64,000 bases of DNA from Nonomuraea sediminis (GCF_018531495.1 NZ_JAHDTI010000001.1:1054001-1118000), one strand, 5' to 3'; shown: positions 1 to 8,809, numbered from the stretch's first letter. Made by a program: numbers and translations. Notes: generated from the letters alone by a model not told the origin.

Positions 1-1844
1 GTCTCGAACATGGTGAACTCGCCGAAGTTGCGGGCAGTCTTGCCCGCGGCCTGGGCGCCGGTCCACAGGAAGCCGGTCCGCTGGTGACCCAGCGCGTCGT
101 CCTCTGTGTCGTAGCTGCGCTGGTACAACCCGGCGCTGGACTCGGTGTACTCCGGGTTGTCGGCCTGCATCAGCCAGTTGTGGCCCTCGGCGGAGTTGGT
201 GCCGATGTCGTAGGTGTTGTCGTAGAGGCCGAACTGGCGGGCCAGGGCGTGCTGGTTCGGCGTGACCTTCTGGCCGAACTGCGCCAGCGACGGGTCGCCG
301 TTGCCGCGCGGGTCGTCGCCGAACACCTGGTCGTAGGTGCGGTTCTCCTTGACCAGCAGGAAGACGTGCTTGATGGTCGAGGGGTCGCCCAGGCGCTTGG
401 GGACGGGTACGGCGTGCTGCTTGTTTCCCTCGGCCTGCTTGACGTCGTGCCTGCCCCAGCCGTTCTGGGTGAAGACCGTGGCCGTGGACCTGGCGATCAC
501 CTGGTCGGCCGGCAGCTTGAAGCGGAGCAGCGAGCCGGTGGAGTCGTGGGTGTTGTGGCCGGTGGCCGGGGTGGTGCCCGGTCCCTTGTCGATGGTGCGG
601 GTCGGGCCGCGCTCGCCGATGCCGCGGAGGTTGGTGACGATCACGTCGTCGCCGACGGTGGTCACCTCCTCCGGGTAGTAGTCCGTCGGGAGCAGGCCGA
701 TGTAGCTGACCGGCTCCTGCGGGCTGGTGTAGCGGTAGACGGCGACCGCGTTGGCCCGGCCGAGCGTGACCAGCAGGTGACCGTCCTTGGTCAGGGTCAC
801 GCCGTTGGGGGCGTAGCCGACCTTGGACTGCGGCCACGGCTGGGTGGCGATCGTCTGGACGACCTTGTCACTGGCGGTGTCGATGACCGAGACCTGGTCG
901 TCGAAGGTGTTGGTGACGAACAGGGCACCGCCGGCGGCGTGCAGCGCGGTCGGGTGGAGGCCCACGTCGATGGAGGCGACCGCGGCGGCCGGGTCGGCGA
1001 CGTTGATCACGCTCACGGTGCCGGTGGTCGTCGCTCCGGTGACCGGGTTGGCCGGCACCTGCGTGCCGTAGGAGTTCATGGTCGTCTCGCCGGGGTTGGC
1101 CGGCCGGCCGCCCTCGTTGCTGACGTACAGCTTGTCGCCGACCAGTGCCAGGCCGCGCGGCGCGGTGCCCACCGTCCAGCTCCGCTGGATCGCGCCGCTC
1201 GCCGCGTCCATGGCCACGACGCGGTTCTGGCCGTTGACGGCGGCGTACACGGTCTTACCGTCAGCAGAGAAGATCGCCTGGGCGGGCAGCGCCCGCTTGG
1301 CGCCCTGCGCGGCGATGGTGATGAACGTCGGCGCGCCGAGGGTCCCGTCGGCGTTGACCGGGAAGCGGTTGAAGCCGTTGATCTGCGGCAGCCACAGGGT
1401 CTTGCCGTCCGGGGAGTAGGCGGGGCCCTCCTGGCCGACGTTGTCGTTGGAGATGCGCACTCCGGCGGTGGCAGCGGTGCCCGCCTGCTGCAGCACCTTG
1501 TAGCTCTGCAGGTCGACGATGGTCAGCGCGATCGAGCGGTCGTTGGTGAGCGCCGCGAGGAAGCGGCCGTCCGGGCTGATGGTCGAGGCGAGCAGCTTGC
1601 CGTTCTCCACGAGCAGCCGGCTGCCGATCGACGCGATGGTCTGGTCGCTGGCGAGTTGCAGGCCGTTCTTGTACGTGGATCCGACCTGCTGGGAGTCGAA
1701 CACCTCGGTGGAGGCGTAGGCGATGCCGCCGCCGGTGACGGCGAGGGCCACGGTGCCCGCGACCGCCATGCGGACTCGGCGGCCGGAGCGCCACGCTAAT
1801 AAACGTCGGGAGTTCTTGGTGATGCGATTGCGCGTGACGTGCAC
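1..1844 (-). CDS. YncE-like beta-propeller / phosphoesterase (alkaline phosphatase superfamily) protein, 3' end missing
   Basis: The visible 614 codons start with a short Arg-rich stretch and one hydrophobic segment (about residues 26-44), an export signal or anchor. A repetitive beta-propeller region follows, with repeats such as LLASTISPDG, TVYAAVNGQNRVVAMD and VVQTIATQPWP. After about residue 440 the sequence changes to the phosphoesterase family, with KHVFLLVKENRTYDQVFGD and then NSAEGHNWL. This order matches bifunctional YncE-family/alkaline-phosphatase-family proteins of actinomycetes, usually about 900 residues, so roughly a third lies outside the window. The substrate is unknown. The GTG at 1844 is chosen because a GGGCGG box lies 7 nt upstream. 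The gene follows the ABC permease by 14 nt and may be co-transcribed with it. Confidence 0.82.
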   Translation of the reverse strand, partial: MHVTRNRITKNSRRLLAWRSGRRVRMAVAGTVALAVTGGGIAYASTEVFDSQQVGSTYKNGLQLASDQTIASIGSRLLVENGKLLASTISPDGRFLAALTNDRSIALTIVDLQSYKVLQQAGTAATAGVRISNDNVGQEGPAYSPDGKTLWLPQINGFNRFPVNADGTLGAPTFITIAAQGAKRALPAQAIFSADGKTVYAAVNGQNRVVAMDAASGAIQRSWTVGTAPRGLALVGDKLYVSNEGGRPANPGETTMNSYGTQVPANPVTGATTTGTVSVINVADPAAAVASIDVGLHPTALHAAGGALFVTNTFDDQVSVIDTASDKVVQTIATQPWPQSKVGYAPNGVTLTKDGHLLVTLGRANAVAVYRYTSPQEPVSYIGLLPTDYYPEEVTTVGDDVIVTNLRGIGERGPTRTIDKGPGTTPATGHNTHDSTGSLLRFKLPADQVIARSTATVFTQNGWGRHDVKQAEGNKQHAVPVPKRLGDPSTIKHVFLLVKENRTYDQVFGDDPRGNGDPSLAQFGQKVTPNQHALARQFGLYDNTYDIGTNSAEGHNWLMQADNPEYTESSAGLYQRSYDTEDDALGHQRTGFLWTGAQAAGKTARNFGEFTMFE

Positions 1845-1858
1845 GGATCATCCGCCCT

Positions 1859-3202
1859 TCAGCGTGCTCGTAGCAGGTCGAGGTTCACGTCGAACTGCCA
1901 CAGGGGGTTGGGCGCGTCCCCGGCTGGGGTGCGTACCTGGAAATAGCCGTTGACCTCCTTGGGGCCGTCGCCGTCGGCGATGTAGCGGCCGTCAGAGGTG
2001 ATGTCGAGCTGGTAGATGGCGCTGCCGAGGGCGGTGGCGCCGGGCAGATGCCAGGAGACCACGCACCGCCAGTCGTTGCCCGCGTCCTCGTCCAGGACCC
2101 GCGAGCCGCCCTTGTCACAGGAGGCCGACGCCTGCAGCTGCGCCTCGGTGACGTCGGGGCGGTGCAGCTCGCGCGTCTGCAGCCGGTAGAGGTGGGCGAA
2201 TGCCGTGGCGAGCGAGTCCTGCACCTTCGTCTTCTCGATCCCCGAGCCCGTGGCCGGGGTCGCCACGGCGATCACGCCGTAGGCGACCACGACCAGCGCG
2301 GCCACCGGCAGGACCCCCGCCAGGATGTTCCTGGCCGACCCGTCGTAGGTCAGGTCGGTGAAGTCGCGGCGCAGGAACAGCCGGTAGGCGAGCGCGGTGG
2401 CGGTGACCGTCCAGGCCAGGCTCACCAGCAGGCCGATGAGGAGGGGTCCTGTCTGCGCCGGGGAGGTGAAGAGCCCGCGCCAGGCCAGGAAGCCCTCGCT
2501 CGGCAGGGCCAGCCGTACGGCCGCCGGCAAGGGAAGCAGTTGCGCGAGCTGGAGCACCAAGGCCAGCAGCGCGGGCACCAGCAGGCCCATCGGGGAACGT
2601 CCCAGGACGATCGAGCCGAGGAGTCCGACCGCGGCGAAGGCGAGCGTGGGCGCCAGCGCGCAGGCCCAGGCGAGCAGGACCGTGCTTGCCGCGTCCGCCG
2701 GGAGGATGAGGTGGCCGTCCAGGCCGACAAGCTGCCCGTTGCCGACCGCGGCCAGGCCGCCGGCGATGCCCGAGGCGGTCAGCCCGGCCACCAGCAGCAG
2801 GATCACGGTGAGGCTGGCCAGGCTCTTGGCCACGAAGATCCGGCGCGGGGAGCGTACCGCCACCAGCAGGTGGCGCCACGTGCCGAGCCGGTCCTCCACC
2901 GCGAAGACGTCGCCGGCGACCAGCGAGGTCAGCAGCGGGAGCGCCCAGGTGCAGGAGAAGTCCAGCACGACCAGGGATCCGGCCCAGCCGGTCGCGTTCA
3001 TCCAGCGGCCGAAGACCGTGTCGGTGGGGAGCGAGCTCTGCAGGCTCACCACGGCCGCGAAGGCCGCCGGGCCGAGCCAGCAGACCGCGAGCAGCAGGCG
3101 GATCCGCCACTGGGACAGGAGTTTGACCAGTTCGAACCGGTAGCCGTTCAGGACGGGCGCGGGGCGGGCAGCGGCCCGGGGTTCGGCTAAGGCCGCGGTC
3201 AT
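1859..3202 (-). CDS. ABC-2 type transporter permease
   Basis: A 447-residue integral membrane protein. After a cytoplasmic N-terminus it has about six hydrophobic segments (for example residues 36-55, 125-150 and 175-200) and, at 285-310, a further helix (ILAGVLPVAALVVVAYGVIAVA). A C-terminal soluble domain of about 130 residues (from KTKVQDSLATAFAHLYR on) has two cysteines and probably lies outside the membrane. It pairs with the ATPase encoded just upstream, whose stop codon shares an ATGA overlap with this start. The exported substrate is unknown. Permeases of this class are poorly conserved, so the family call rests on topology and partner gene. Confidence 0.85.
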   Translation of the reverse strand: MTAALAEPRAAARPAPVLNGYRFELVKLLSQWRIRLLLAVCWLGPAAFAAVVSLQSSLPTDTVFGRWMNATGWAGSLVVLDFSCTWALPLLTSLVAGDVFAVEDRLGTWRHLLVAVRSPRRIFVAKSLASLTVILLLVAGLTASGIAGGLAAVGNGQLVGLDGHLILPADAASTVLLAWACALAPTLAFAAVGLLGSIVLGRSPMGLLVPALLALVLQLAQLLPLPAAVRLALPSEGFLAWRGLFTSPAQTGPLLIGLLVSLAWTVTATALAYRLFLRRDFTDLTYDGSARNILAGVLPVAALVVVAYGVIAVATPATGSGIEKTKVQDSLATAFAHLYRLQTRELHRPDVTEAQLQASASCDKGGSRVLDEDAGNDWRCVVSWHLPGATALGSAIYQLDITSDGRYIADGDGPKEVNGYFQVRTPAGDAPNPLWQFDVNLDLLRAR

Positions 3203-4170
3203 CGCGACTCCTCCTGACCGGTTTGTTGGGATAAGTCCGCAGGCTGTTCCGTCAGAGACAGGAAGGCGGCCTCAAGCGGCGGCACCACCGGTCCCAGTTC
3301 GCGGAGCGCCACCCCGGCCCCTACCAGCCGGACGACCAGCTCGTCCAGGGCGGGTGCCGGTCCATGCACGACGAGCTCGGCGTCCGTCCGGCGGCCGTCA
3401 GGGCCGGGCACCACGCGGAGCCCGGGCGTCTCCCCCGCCAGCCGCTTGGCGGCCTCGGGGTCGGTGGTGACCAGCCGGTAGTCCAGATCGCCGCTCTCCG
3501 CGGCCAGCTTGCTCACCGGCCCGGAGAACACGGCCCGCCCGGTGGCGAGGATCGTCACCTCCGAGCACAGCGCGGCCAGGTCGTCCATCCGGTGGCTGGA
3601 CAGGACCACCGCGGCCCCGTCCGCGGCCAGCTCGGTGATGACACGGTGCACGTGCCGCTTGCCGGCGGGGTCGAGGCCGTTGGCCGGTTCGTCCAGGACG
3701 AGCAGCCTCGGCCGGGTGAGCAGCGCGGCGGCCAGCCCGAGTCGCTGGCGCATGCCCAGCGAGAAGCCGCGGACCCGGTCGTCGGCGACGTCGGTGAGCC
3801 CTACCTGCTCCAGCGCCTCGCCCACGTCGACGGTGCTCACCGCGTCGTGGCGGCGCAGCGAGGCCAGGGCCGCGAGGTTCTGGCGGGCGGTGAGCGAGGG
3901 GTACAGCCCGGGTCCGTCCACGAAGCCCGCGACGCCGTCGGGTACGGCCGGCGTCCGCCCGACCGGCGTGCCCAGGATCTCCAGGCTGCCGTTGTCGGCG
4001 ACCGCCAGGCCCAGCAGCAGCCCCAGGAGCGTGGTCTTTCCCGCGCCATTGGGCCCGACCAGCCCGTGGACCTGCCCGCCCGCCACGTCCAGGTCGACGC
4101 CCTCCAGTGCCAGTACCTCACTGAAGGCCTTGGTGATCCCACGTGCCCGGACTGCGGGGGGAATCTCCAT
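3199..4170 (-). CDS. ABC transporter ATP-binding protein (ABC-2 exporter class)
   Basis: A 323-residue cytoplasmic ATPase with Walker A GPNGAGKTT, a degenerate ABC signature FSLGMRQRL, Walker B LLVLDEPANGLDP and the switch histidine in SSHRMDDL. The C-terminal 80 residues form the extra domain typical of DrrA/CcmA-like exporters. An upstream in-frame ATG at 4203 exists, but ATG 4170 (MEIPPAVRARG) has an AGGGAG ribosome-binding site 6 nt away and fits family length. It is the first gene of a two- or three-gene transcript with the permease and perhaps the phosphoesterase. Confidence 0.92.
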   Translation of the reverse strand: MEIPPAVRARGITKAFSEVLALEGVDLDVAGGQVHGLVGPNGAGKTTLLGLLLGLAVADNGSLEILGTPVGRTPAVPDGVAGFVDGPGLYPSLTARQNLAALASLRRHDAVSTVDVGEALEQVGLTDVADDRVRGFSLGMRQRLGLAAALLTRPRLLVLDEPANGLDPAGKRHVHRVITELAADGAAVVLSSHRMDDLAALCSEVTILATGRAVFSGPVSKLAAESGDLDYRLVTTDPEAAKRLAGETPGLRVVPGPDGRRTDAELVVHGPAPALDELVVRLVGAGVALRELGPVVPPLEAAFLSLTEQPADLSQQTGQEESR

Positions 4171-4366
4171 GTCGGTCTCCCTGCGCTTGATCCTCAGCCT
4201 CAAGAAACGTAAAGATCGCAGTTAACCTGAGTTTGACATCCAGCTAAACGTTGGGCAAAAACACCAGATCAACGCTTTTAGGTCAGCCGGGCAGCGCGAT
4301 GAGCGAGATCATTGACAGGGCCGGCGATGCTCAGCAGCGGCTGTGACCGGCGGCCGGCTCATGAGG
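4171..4366 (-). promoter_or_regulatory. Non-coding region with candidate promoter for the ABC exporter operon
   Basis: The stretch 4200-4285 is unusually AT-rich for this genome. On the minus strand TTGCCC (4253-4258) is separated by 17 nt from CAAACT (4230-4235), which would start transcription near 4223, about 50 nt before the ATPase. Nothing else is recognisable in the rest of the gap. Confidence 0.35.
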
Positions 4367-5197
4367 TCAGGGCCACCAGCCTCTGACGACCTCGACGCCC
4401 TCGCTCTCGAGCGCGTCGTGCCACACCGGGTCACGCAGCAGCCGCGTCTCCCAGATCCGCACGATGCCGTCCGGTCCGGTGATCGCGTCCGCACGAGACG
4501 GGTGAAGGAACAGCTCGCTCGTGCCCTCGGGGAGAGCCGCGAGCCGGCGGAGGTAATCCTCACGCAGGTGCTCGTAGGCACCGAGGTCGTGCGCGCCGCG
4601 CCGGTTGGTCGCGATCGTCTGCGGGATGGCCACGCCGAGTTCGTCGGCCAGGGCGACAGCCTGCTCGTGCGCCGCCGCGAGTGGCGCTGGGAGTGGCCCG
4701 CCGAAGTACGGCCGCGCGTCGCGGGGCAGCCGGAAGGCGAGGCGGTGGCGGGCACACCACTGGAGCGCCTCCGCGAGCCACGATCTGCCGTGCAGGCCGT
4801 ACAGGGTGCCGGAATGGGAGTCGGCCGCCGCAGGCATGAGGCCGTGCTCGTGCATCCACCGCAGTTGCGCGTCAGCCTCGCGCATGACGTCCGCGGTCTC
4901 GCCGCGGGCTCCGAGAACGAACGGATCGTCACTGAGCGTCCCGTCCGGATCGACGAGGCTCGCCGTACCGTCGAGAGGGCGCCAGCGCGGGAGCCCGCGC
5001 TCGCTCGTGAGCGTCACGTGCAGCCGCGGGACGACGCCGAGCGCCATGACCTGCTTCGCGGCCCGCTCCGCGGCCGGTGAGACGCAGATGAGCGTCGTCG
5101 CGCTGACGTGTCGCTCGGCGAGCAGGGCGAGGATGACCTCCGTCGATCCGGGTTCCCTGCCGAGATCGTCGGCTGTGATCACGAGGCGACGGGTCAT
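4367..5197 (-). CDS. ChbG/YdjC-like carbohydrate deacetylase
   Basis: A 276-residue cytoplasmic protein of the YdjC/ChbG family, metal-dependent deacetylases that remove N-acetyl groups from imported di- or oligosaccharides such as chitobiose. Landmarks are VITADDLG at the N-terminus (metal-binding DD), RLHVTL, DSHSGTLYGLHG in the middle and FLHPSRAD near the end. The start at ATG 5197 shares an ATGA overlap with the stop of the sugar symporter gene, so the two are translationally coupled. The pairing suggests the symporter brings in an acetylated sugar that this enzyme processes. The exact substrate cannot be read from sequence. Confidence 0.85.
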   Translation of the reverse strand: MTRRLVITADDLGREPGSTEVILALLAERHVSATTLICVSPAAERAAKQVMALGVVPRLHVTLTSERGLPRWRPLDGTASLVDPDGTLSDDPFVLGARGETADVMREADAQLRWMHEHGLMPAAADSHSGTLYGLHGRSWLAEALQWCARHRLAFRLPRDARPYFGGPLPAPLAAAHEQAVALADELGVAIPQTIATNRRGAHDLGAYEHLREDYLRRLAALPEGTSELFLHPSRADAITGPDGIVRIWETRLLRDPVWHDALESEGVEVVRGWWP

Positions 5198-6552
5198 CGG
5201 GGTCCCTCCGCCGGCTCCGGCTCGGCCGCCTCGGGCGGTGTTTCGATCGGGACCGAGATCAGTCGTGCCGCGACCGCGCCGATCGTCGTGAGCACGAACG
5301 GGTAGGCGCATAAGTACATCCGGAACGCGAGTCCTGGGTCGGCTCCGGGATCGTTGCCCGAGTTGTAGCCGAAGAAGACGCCCAGCGAGGTGAGCGCGAG
5401 TCCGGTCACGATCCCGTTGAGCCGGGTGAAGAAGCCGAACGCGGACAGGAAGAGCCCTTCGCGATGCTCCCCGTTACGCGCCGCGTCGGCGTCGAGCACC
5501 CGGGCGACGATGAGGTCGTTCGTCGCGAGCATCCCCGACCACCCGACCCCGACGAGCACCCCCGCGGCGATCGCGGTGATGAGGTCGGTGGCGAAGAACA
5601 GGGCCGCGAAGCTGACCGCGAGGAGCGGGAAGGCGAGCCGCCAGGCCCACAGGGCACCGCGGCGGGCGACCACGCGCGTCCACACCGCGAGGCCGCCCGC
5701 CGAGATGAGGATGACGATCCCCTGCAGGTAGAGGGCGTTCCCGACGGGGAGCCCGAGCGAGTAGCGGACGTACAACTGGATGCCCGCGAGCACGAGCGCC
5801 ATGGCTATCCCGTAGCAGGCGCCGGTGAGCCCGACCGTCCAGAACATCGGGTTGCGCACGATCGACCACACGCTCGGCAGCAGCGGCGGCCGCTCGCGCG
5901 TGGAGTAGCGGGGGTTCTCGCGCGCGCTGAGCGCCATGAACACGATCACGACGAGCGCGACCGCGCCATAGATGATCGCCGTGACCTGGAAGCCGTGGGT
6001 GGACTTCTCGGTGCCGAACACCTGCGTCGTGAGCAACGGGGTGACCGCGAGCGAGATCACCAGCGCCACCAGTTGGAAGCCCTGGCGCAGGCTGTTGGCG
6101 ACGGCGCGGTCGCGTTCCCGCGGGTACAGCTCGGGGAGCAGCGCGCCGTAGTTGGCGTTGAGCATCGAGTCGAACGCCTCGCACAGGATCGCGAACACCG
6201 CGAACCACAGCACGAGGCTCATCCCCCGCAGAGAGGCCGGCGCGGAGAAGAACGCGATCATGCAGGCCGTGAGCATCGGCGCGCCGACGAGCAGCCACGG
6301 CCGGCGTCGCCCGAACCGGGTCCTGGTCCGGTCGGACAGATGACCGAGCAGCGGGTTGTCGAGCGCGTCGATGACCGCGTAGATCACCATGACCACGCCG
6401 TAGGCGCGGACGTCGAGCCCGAGGATGTCGACGTAGAAGAGGATCATCGATCCCTTGATCATGTTGATCGGGATGGAGGTGCCGAACATCCCGACGGCGT
6501 AGCGCCACGCTGGGGTCCGCCCCTGGGCGGAGGCCGTGCCGGCCTGGGACAC
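5194..6552 (-). CDS. GPH-family (MelB-like) sugar:cation symporter
   Basis: A 452-residue, 12-helix transporter of the glycoside-pentoside-hexuronide family. Diagnostic sequences are MIKGSMILFYVDILGL, the short loop DNPLLGHLSDRTRTRFGRRR between helices 2 and 3, and LLPELYPRERDRA. It should take up a glycoside by cation symport. The GTG at 6552 is preferred over the upstream TTG at 6609 because GGAAAGGAC lies about 10 nt before it. It is the first gene of an operon with the deacetylase and is divergent from the PadR gene, whose product is the obvious candidate regulator. Confidence 0.87.
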   Translation of the reverse strand: MSQAGTASAQGRTPAWRYAVGMFGTSIPINMIKGSMILFYVDILGLDVRAYGVVMVIYAVIDALDNPLLGHLSDRTRTRFGRRRPWLLVGAPMLTACMIAFFSAPASLRGMSLVLWFAVFAILCEAFDSMLNANYGALLPELYPRERDRAVANSLRQGFQLVALVISLAVTPLLTTQVFGTEKSTHGFQVTAIIYGAVALVVIVFMALSARENPRYSTRERPPLLPSVWSIVRNPMFWTVGLTGACYGIAMALVLAGIQLYVRYSLGLPVGNALYLQGIVILISAGGLAVWTRVVARRGALWAWRLAFPLLAVSFAALFFATDLITAIAAGVLVGVGWSGMLATNDLIVARVLDADAARNGEHREGLFLSAFGFFTRLNGIVTGLALTSLGVFFGYNSGNDPGADPGLAFRMYLCAYPFVLTTIGAVAARLISVPIETPPEAAEPEPAEGPR

Positions 6553-6668
6553 GCGATCACCGTCCTTTCCGGTCCTGGTGATGCTGGTCCGCGATCCAGG
6601 ACACGTCAAGAGATCTTGGGAGAGTCAACCCAGAGGTATATGTCTGCCAGACGCATTAGGCTGACCGC
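6553..6668. promoter_or_regulatory. Divergent promoter region with a candidate PadR operator
   Basis: The region contains a perfect inverted repeat GTCTG-C-CAGAC at 6642-6652, plus a TTGGG...CCCA pair at 6616-6632. A TAGGCT hexamer at 6657-6662 lies exactly 6 nt before the PadR start, so the padR transcript is probably leaderless and the palindrome sits just upstream of its -10. On the minus strand TTGACT and TTGACG hexamers could serve the symporter operon. Confidence 0.5.
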
Positions 6669-7265
6669 ATGGCGGAAGACGATCAGCTGCCCGACCTGAC
6701 CCCCACGGCGTGGGCGATCCTGGGGTTCCTGTCGCTGAAGGCGCAGACCGGCTACGAGATCCTGCGCGCGGCCAAGCGCTCGATGGAGGCGTTCTGGGGC
6801 ATCAGCAACGGCCAGCTCTATCCCCAGTTGCACCACCTGGCCGAGCAGGGCCTGATCAGGCCCGCGGGCGAGGCCGAGGGGCCGCGCTCGCGACAGCGCT
6901 GGGAGATCACCGACGCCGGGCGGGCGGCGCTGCGTGCCTGGCTGGAGTCGCTGTCTGCGCCCGTGCAGATCCGCGACGAGAACCTGGTCAAGCTCTTCTT
7001 CGCCGGCGCGGCCAGCCCCGACCTGGTCGGCCGCCTGCTCGAGGAGCGCAAGCGGATCTTCACGCAGTTCGAGAAGGTGATCGACGCGGTGCTGCCGGGC
7101 GACCGGCTGCCCGAGGCCGAGGAGGCCGCCACGCTCGGCGCTCCCGAGCTGCTCTTCCGGTACGGCAAGCACTTCACCAAGACCACGATGCGCTGGATCG
7201 ACCAGGAGGAGGCCAGGATGCTGGAGGCGCTGCGGCCGGACGGCGACCGGGACGAGAACTCCTGA
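6669..7265 (+). CDS. PadR-family transcriptional regulator
   Basis: A 198-residue repressor-type protein. Residues 12-85 form the PadR winged helix (LTPTAWAILGFLSLKAQTGYE, SNGQLYPQLHHLAEQGLI, and the wing EGPRSRQRWEITDAG). The rest is a helical dimerisation/effector domain of the PadR-C4 type. It reads away from the sugar symporter/deacetylase operon with an inverted repeat between them. The family often responds to phenolics or drugs, so a sugar-linked role here is inference from position. No Shine-Dalgarno sequence precedes the start, which fits a leaderless mRNA. Confidence 0.93.
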   Translation: MAEDDQLPDLTPTAWAILGFLSLKAQTGYEILRAAKRSMEAFWGISNGQLYPQLHHLAEQGLIRPAGEAEGPRSRQRWEITDAGRAALRAWLESLSAPVQIRDENLVKLFFAGAASPDLVGRLLEERKRIFTQFEKVIDAVLPGDRLPEAEEAATLGAPELLFRYGKHFTKTTMRWIDQEEARMLEALRPDGDRDENS

Positions 7266-7267
7266 GC

Positions 7268-7367
7268 ATGGACGTCGACCTCCTCGCCCCGCTCATGCTC
7301 GCGCTCAACGCTGGTCGGCTTCGTGCTCGCGCTGCGCTCGCTGGCCCTGGTCTTCAGGCCCGGGTGA
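7268..7367 (+). pseudogene. Short hydrophobic ORF immediately after padR, apparently frameshifted
   Basis: From ATG 7268 the frame reads MDVDLLAPLMLALNAG. A shift of one base near 7310-7316 then gives GFVLALRSLALVFRPG and a TGA at 7365-7367. Joined, the two halves make a single hydrophobic helix of about 32 residues starting 2 nt after the PadR stop. Without the shift the frame becomes Arg-rich and ends at 7381-7383. It may be a broken small membrane protein, a sequencing indel or chance; no family is recognised. Confidence 0.3.
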
Positions 7368-7398
7368 GCCTTTCTTTCCGCTAGAATCCGTAAGAACT

Positions 7399-8529
7399 AT
7401 GACCAATCCGCGGACCGCCGACCCCATGCTGATGCGCCGCCTCAACGAGGTGGCGACCATGCGCGTCCTGCTCGGCCGGGGCGAGCTGACCATGAGCCGC
7501 ATCCTCGAGCTCACCGGGCTGTCCCGCTCCACCGGCGAGGCCGTGCTCGAGACGCTCATCGCCGACGGCTGGGTCCGCGAGGTGCCCCCCGAGCAGCGTC
7601 AGGGCGTCCTGGGCAGGCCGGCCCGCACGTTCAGGTTCCTGGCCGAGGCCCGCCAGGTCATGGCGGTCGAGATCGGCGCCCACCACGTCGCGGCCATGGT
7701 CGCCGACCTGGACGGCACCGTGCGCGAGACCCGCCGCCGGCGCACCACGCGCTCGGCCTCCCGCGCCGAGCGGCTCGAGGCGGTCAGGACCGTGATCGGC
7801 ACTCCCCCGCCGGGGCTGCTCGCGGTGGCCGTCGGCACGCCCGGCCTGGTCGGCGACGACGGCGCCATCCGGCTGTGCCGCGTGCTGCCGGAGTGGACGG
7901 GCCTGTCGCCGGCCGCCGAGCTGGGCGAGCTGTTCGACTGCCCGATCGCGGTGGAGAACGACGTCAACCTCTCCGCGCTGGCCGAGCGCTGGACCGGCGC
8001 CGCGGCCGGCGTGGACGACCTGGTCTGGGCGAGCCTCGGCCGTAGCACGGCGGCGGCGGTCGTGCTGCGCGGGCGGCTGCACCGCGGGGCCACGGGCGCG
8101 GCGGGCGAGCTGGGGTGGGTGCCCGAGCTGGGCTGGGCGCAGGTGCGCGACCATCCGCTCAGCTTCGCCGGGCTGACCGGGACGTCCCATGGCGAGCTGG
8201 CCGCCCGGCTCATCGACACGGCCAGGGCCGGGGACGCGGAGGCGCTGGCGGAGTTCGACCGCTTCGCCTCGCTCGCGGCGCCCGGGCTGAGCGCGATCGT
8301 GCTGGCCTACGACCCGCGCGCCCTCGTCCTTGGCGGGGCTCCCGCGGCGGCGCCCGACCTGTTCGTGCCCGCGCTGTCGCGGCACCTGGCGCCGCGCTGC
8401 CTCAGCATGCCGGAGCTGCACGCCTCGGCGCTCGGCGAGGAGGCCGCGATCACCGGCGCCCTCCGCCTCGCCCTCGACCGCGCCGAGGCCCGCCTCTACT
8501 CCACTGAGGAACGCCTCCTCCCCCGCTAG
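7399..8529 (+). CDS. ROK-family transcriptional regulator lacking the zinc motif
   Basis: A 376-residue protein with an N-terminal winged helix (about residues 8-75, ELTMSRILELTGLSRSTGEAV) and a C-terminal ROK sugar-kinase-like domain (VAVGTPGLVGDDG, VENDVNLSALAER, LVLGGAPAA). ROK repressors normally carry an ExGH zinc ligand followed by CxCGxxGCxE. Here the equivalent site reads AGELGWVPELGW with no cysteines, so zinc binding is lost. It probably controls a nearby sugar gene set in response to a sugar or sugar phosphate, but which one is unknown. A TAGAAT hexamer lies 11 nt upstream of the ATG. Confidence 0.88.
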   Translation: MTNPRTADPMLMRRLNEVATMRVLLGRGELTMSRILELTGLSRSTGEAVLETLIADGWVREVPPEQRQGVLGRPARTFRFLAEARQVMAVEIGAHHVAAMVADLDGTVRETRRRRTTRSASRAERLEAVRTVIGTPPPGLLAVAVGTPGLVGDDGAIRLCRVLPEWTGLSPAAELGELFDCPIAVENDVNLSALAERWTGAAAGVDDLVWASLGRSTAAAVVLRGRLHRGATGAAGELGWVPELGWAQVRDHPLSFAGLTGTSHGELAARLIDTARAGDAEALAEFDRFASLAAPGLSAIVLAYDPRALVLGGAPAAAPDLFVPALSRHLAPRCLSMPELHASALGEEAAITGALRLALDRAEARLYSTEERLLPR

Positions 8530-8544
8530 CCATACACCCTCTCT

Positions 8545-8634
8545 CTCCGGTACGGCGGGCCTCCGCGGCACGGCGGGCCTTTGCAGTACGGCGAGCCTCC
8601 GCGGCACGGCGGGCCTTTGCAGTACGGCGAGCCA
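8545..8634. repeat. Five tandem 18-bp units downstream of the ROK gene
   Basis: Five head-to-tail units with core TACGGCG[G/A]GCCT, alternating the 5' ends CCGCGG and TTGCAG, so the last four form two 36-bp repeats. The array starts 16 nt after the ROK stop. It is non-coding on the plus strand; on the minus strand one frame would give an Ala/Arg-rich repeat with no sign of being a gene. Confidence 0.8.
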
Positions 8635-8809
8635 CCGCGCTTCGGGATGCCTCAAGCGCCCGTCTTGCGTGGCTTGTCGGGGTTTTCTCGTGGGTGGGGC
8701 TGGCTTGTGGCGGCGCTTCGTGTGATCGGGCTGTCTGGGAGAGCCGGGTTGGCTACCATGTCCCAATCTTTGGCGACCTGGCCTGTGAACAGGAGTGGTG
8801 GGGAGAGTC
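8635..8809. other. Non-coding gap before the PIG-L gene
   Basis: Together with the tandem repeat this makes a 280-nt gap between the ROK and PIG-L genes. Apart from the repeat I see no gene, hairpin or convincing promoter. GGGGAG at 8799-8804 is the ribosome-binding site for the GTG at 8810. Confidence 0.5.

Noticed and set aside
84-1799. Long open frame on the plus strand, Val/Gly/Arg rich
   Set aside because: It is the antisense shadow of the phosphoesterase gene; the minus frame has propeller repeats and a signal segment, the plus frame has no motif.
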